From positions 1 to 15,211 of the forward strand of contig NZ_JASLCE010000142.1 of assembly GCF_030146175.1 (NCBI RefSeq): a DNA stretch of 15,211 bases, in the 5' to 3' direction. Shown here piece after piece: positions 13,915-15,211 of this stretch. A program made the position numbers and the translations under genes. The first letter of the stretch is position 1. Every line of letters begins with the position of its first letter. This DNA comes from Flavobacterium sp. Its GTDB lineage: Bacteria > Bacteroidota > Bacteroidia > Flavobacteriales > Flavobacteriaceae. Below the pieces are notes generated by a model that worked only from the letters and a program-made list of their open reading frames with translations, did not search any database and was not told the origin of the DNA.

Positions 13915-15108
13915 TTATGATAAAGCAGCTTTTACTTGATCAGCAGCTTCCTGGAATTCTACCGCTGATAAAATTGGCATACCGGAATTGTCGATCAATT
14001 CTTTTGCAATTTCAGCGTTAGTTCCTTGTAAACGAACGATGATCGGCACTTTAATGCTGTCACCCATGTTTTTATAAGCATCTACAACACCCTGAGCAAC
14101 ACGGTCACAACGAACGATACCACCAAAGATGTTAATTAAGATTGCTTTTACGTTTGGATCTTTTAAGATAATACGGAAAGCTGTTTCCACACGTTTTGCA
14201 TCAGCAGTTCCTCCTACGTCAAGGAAGTTAGCCGGCTCAAAACCTGCATGTTTGATTAAGTCCATAGTAGCCATTGCTAATCCGGCACCGTTAACCATAC
14301 ATCCTACGTTACCGTCAAGGTCAACATAGTTTAATCCTACTTCTTTTGCTTCTACTTCAATAGCGTTTTCCTCACGGATATCACGCATTTCAGCATAAGC
14401 TTTCTGACGGAATAAAGCGTTGTCGTCTAAAACAACTTTCGCATCTACCGCTAAAATTTTATTATCGGAAGTTTTTAAAACCGGGTTGATTTCGAATAGG
14501 GAAGCATCAGCACCTACATACGCATCGTATAAAGCGGCTACGAATTTTACCATATCTTTAAAAGCATCACCGGATAAACCTAAGTTAAAAGCGATTCTTC
14601 TAGCCTGGAAACCTTGTAAACCTACAGCAGGGTCGATTTCTTCTGTAAAGATTAAGTGAGGTGTTTTTTCTGCCACTTCTTCGATATCCATACCACCTTC
14701 GGTAGAATACATGATCATGTTGCGTCCTTTACCTCTGTTTAATAAAACAGACATATAAAATTCTGAAACTTCACTTTCACCAGGATAGTAAACATCTTCC
14801 GCAACCAATACTTTGTGTACTTTTTTTCCTTCCGGCGGAGTTTGCGGCGTTACTAAATCCATTCCGATGATTTGCCCGGCAATTTCCTGAACTTGCTCCA
14901 GGTTTTTAGCCAACTTAACACCACCACCTTTTCCACGACCACCGGCGTGAATTTGTGCTTTGATTACATGCCATCCGGTTCCGGTTTCGGCAGTTAGTTG
15001 TTTTGCTTTTGCTACAGCTTCCTCGGCATTGTTAGCAACATAACCACGTTGTACTCTAACACCGTGACTAGCTAATATTTCTTTACCTTGATATTCGTGT
15101 AAATTCAT
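13915..15108 (-). CDS. sucC: Succinate--CoA ligase (ADP-forming), beta subunit
   Basis: This 397-residue subunit pairs with SucD to convert succinyl-CoA, phosphate and ADP to succinate, CoA and ATP in the TCA cycle. The N-terminal ATP-grasp domain (about 1-235) opens with [12 protein letters not shown] and includes the glycine-rich nucleotide loop [12 protein letters not shown] at 56-67 and EINP at 206-209 for metal binding. The C-terminal ligase domain includes [11 protein letters not shown] at 273-283, FLDVGGTA at 295-302 and IFGGIVRCD at 327-335, the power-helix region that faces the alpha subunit. Length and motifs are standard. ATG 15108 is the expected start. sucD is not next to it in this window; the downstream neighbour is on the other strand, so sucC appears to be transcribed without sucD. 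A -7 element lies at 15143-15150. Confidence 0.98.
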   Translation of the reverse strand: MNLHEYQGKEILASHGVRVQRGYVANNAEEAVAKAKQLTAETGTGWHVIKAQIHAGGRGKGGGVKLAKNLEQVQEIAGQIIGMDLVTPQTPPEGKKVHKVLVAEDVYYPGESEVSEFYMSVLLNRGKGRNMIMYSTEGGMDIEEVAEKTPHLIFTEEIDPAVGLQGFQARRIAFNLGLSGDAFKDMVKFVAALYDAYVGADASLFEINPVLKTSDNKILAVDAKVVLDDNALFRQKAYAEMRDIREENAIEVEAKEVGLNYVDLDGNVGCMVNGAGLAMATMDLIKHAGFEPANFLDVGGTADAKRVETAFRIILKDPNVKAILINIFGGIVRCDRVAQGVVDAYKNMGDSIKVPIIVRLQGTNAEIAKELIDNSGMPILSAVEFQEAADQVKAALS

Positions 15109-15142
15109 AATTGGATACGTTTAGCTTTATTATAAAGTGCCA

Positions 15143-15150
15143 CAAAAATA
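15143..15150 (-). promoter_or_regulatory. -7 element for sucC
   Basis: TATTTTTG on the minus strand (15150 down to 15143) fits TAnnTTTG fully and lies 34 bases before ATG 15108. No TTG is at the preferred distance. Transcription would start near 15136, giving a leader of about 28 bases. Confidence 0.5.
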
Positions 15151-15211
15151 GCAAACTTGATTTAAAGTGCCTAATTAAATTTAGATGAGTTTACGATTAT
15201 TGAATTAAAAA

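Noticed and set aside
1..15211. CRISPR array, prophage, insertion sequence or tRNA gene
   Set aside because: I found no regularly spaced repeats, transposase or integrase genes, or tRNA cloverleaf on either strand.

Overview
The window looks like chromosomal DNA from a Flavobacteriaceae bacterium, most likely Flavobacterium or a close relative (phylum Bacteroidota). The evidence is a type B sorting-signal tail of the type IX secretion system (T9SS) at the left edge, several promoters fitting the Bacteroidota form TTG-N19-TAnnTTTG, A-rich leaders without strong Shine-Dalgarno sites, and families typical of the group (DUF1573, DUF4269, DUF389, two-domain aspartyl protease with PDZ). No transposase, integrase, phage gene, CRISPR array, rRNA or tRNA was seen. 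Most of the window is ordinary core genome.

Left part (1-3437): the 3' end of a T9SS cargo gene, a terminator, the first copy of a 33-bp palindromic repeat, a second terminator, a class I/II aminotransferase on the minus strand, a divergent exported aspartyl protease/PDZ protein, a bidirectional terminator, and an exported DUF1573 protein on the minus strand. Middle (3535-11133): valS, its terminator, the second identical 33-bp repeat, a probable two-gene unit of a lipoprotein agmatine-deiminase-like enzyme and a DUF389 membrane protein, then uvrB with its own promoter. Right part (11137-15211): a TerB-like protein convergent with uvrB, a tightly coupled DUF1456-DUF4269 pair, a long AT-rich gap, an unrecognised two-gene unit of a small lipoprotein and a secreted protein, a bidirectional terminator, and sucC on the minus strand.

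Functionally the window mixes translation (valS), the TCA cycle (sucC), DNA repair (uvrB) and amino-acid metabolism (aminotransferase) with envelope proteins. The parts least explained by known families are the 33-bp palindrome found twice just behind transcription terminators, the lipoprotein/secreted pair at 12940-13855, and the lipoprotein agmatine-deiminase-like enzyme next to DUF389. I found no convincing new multi-gene system; those three are the leads worth following. Several starts were moved from the longest open frame: 1604, 3437, 11551, 12062, 12940 and 13310.
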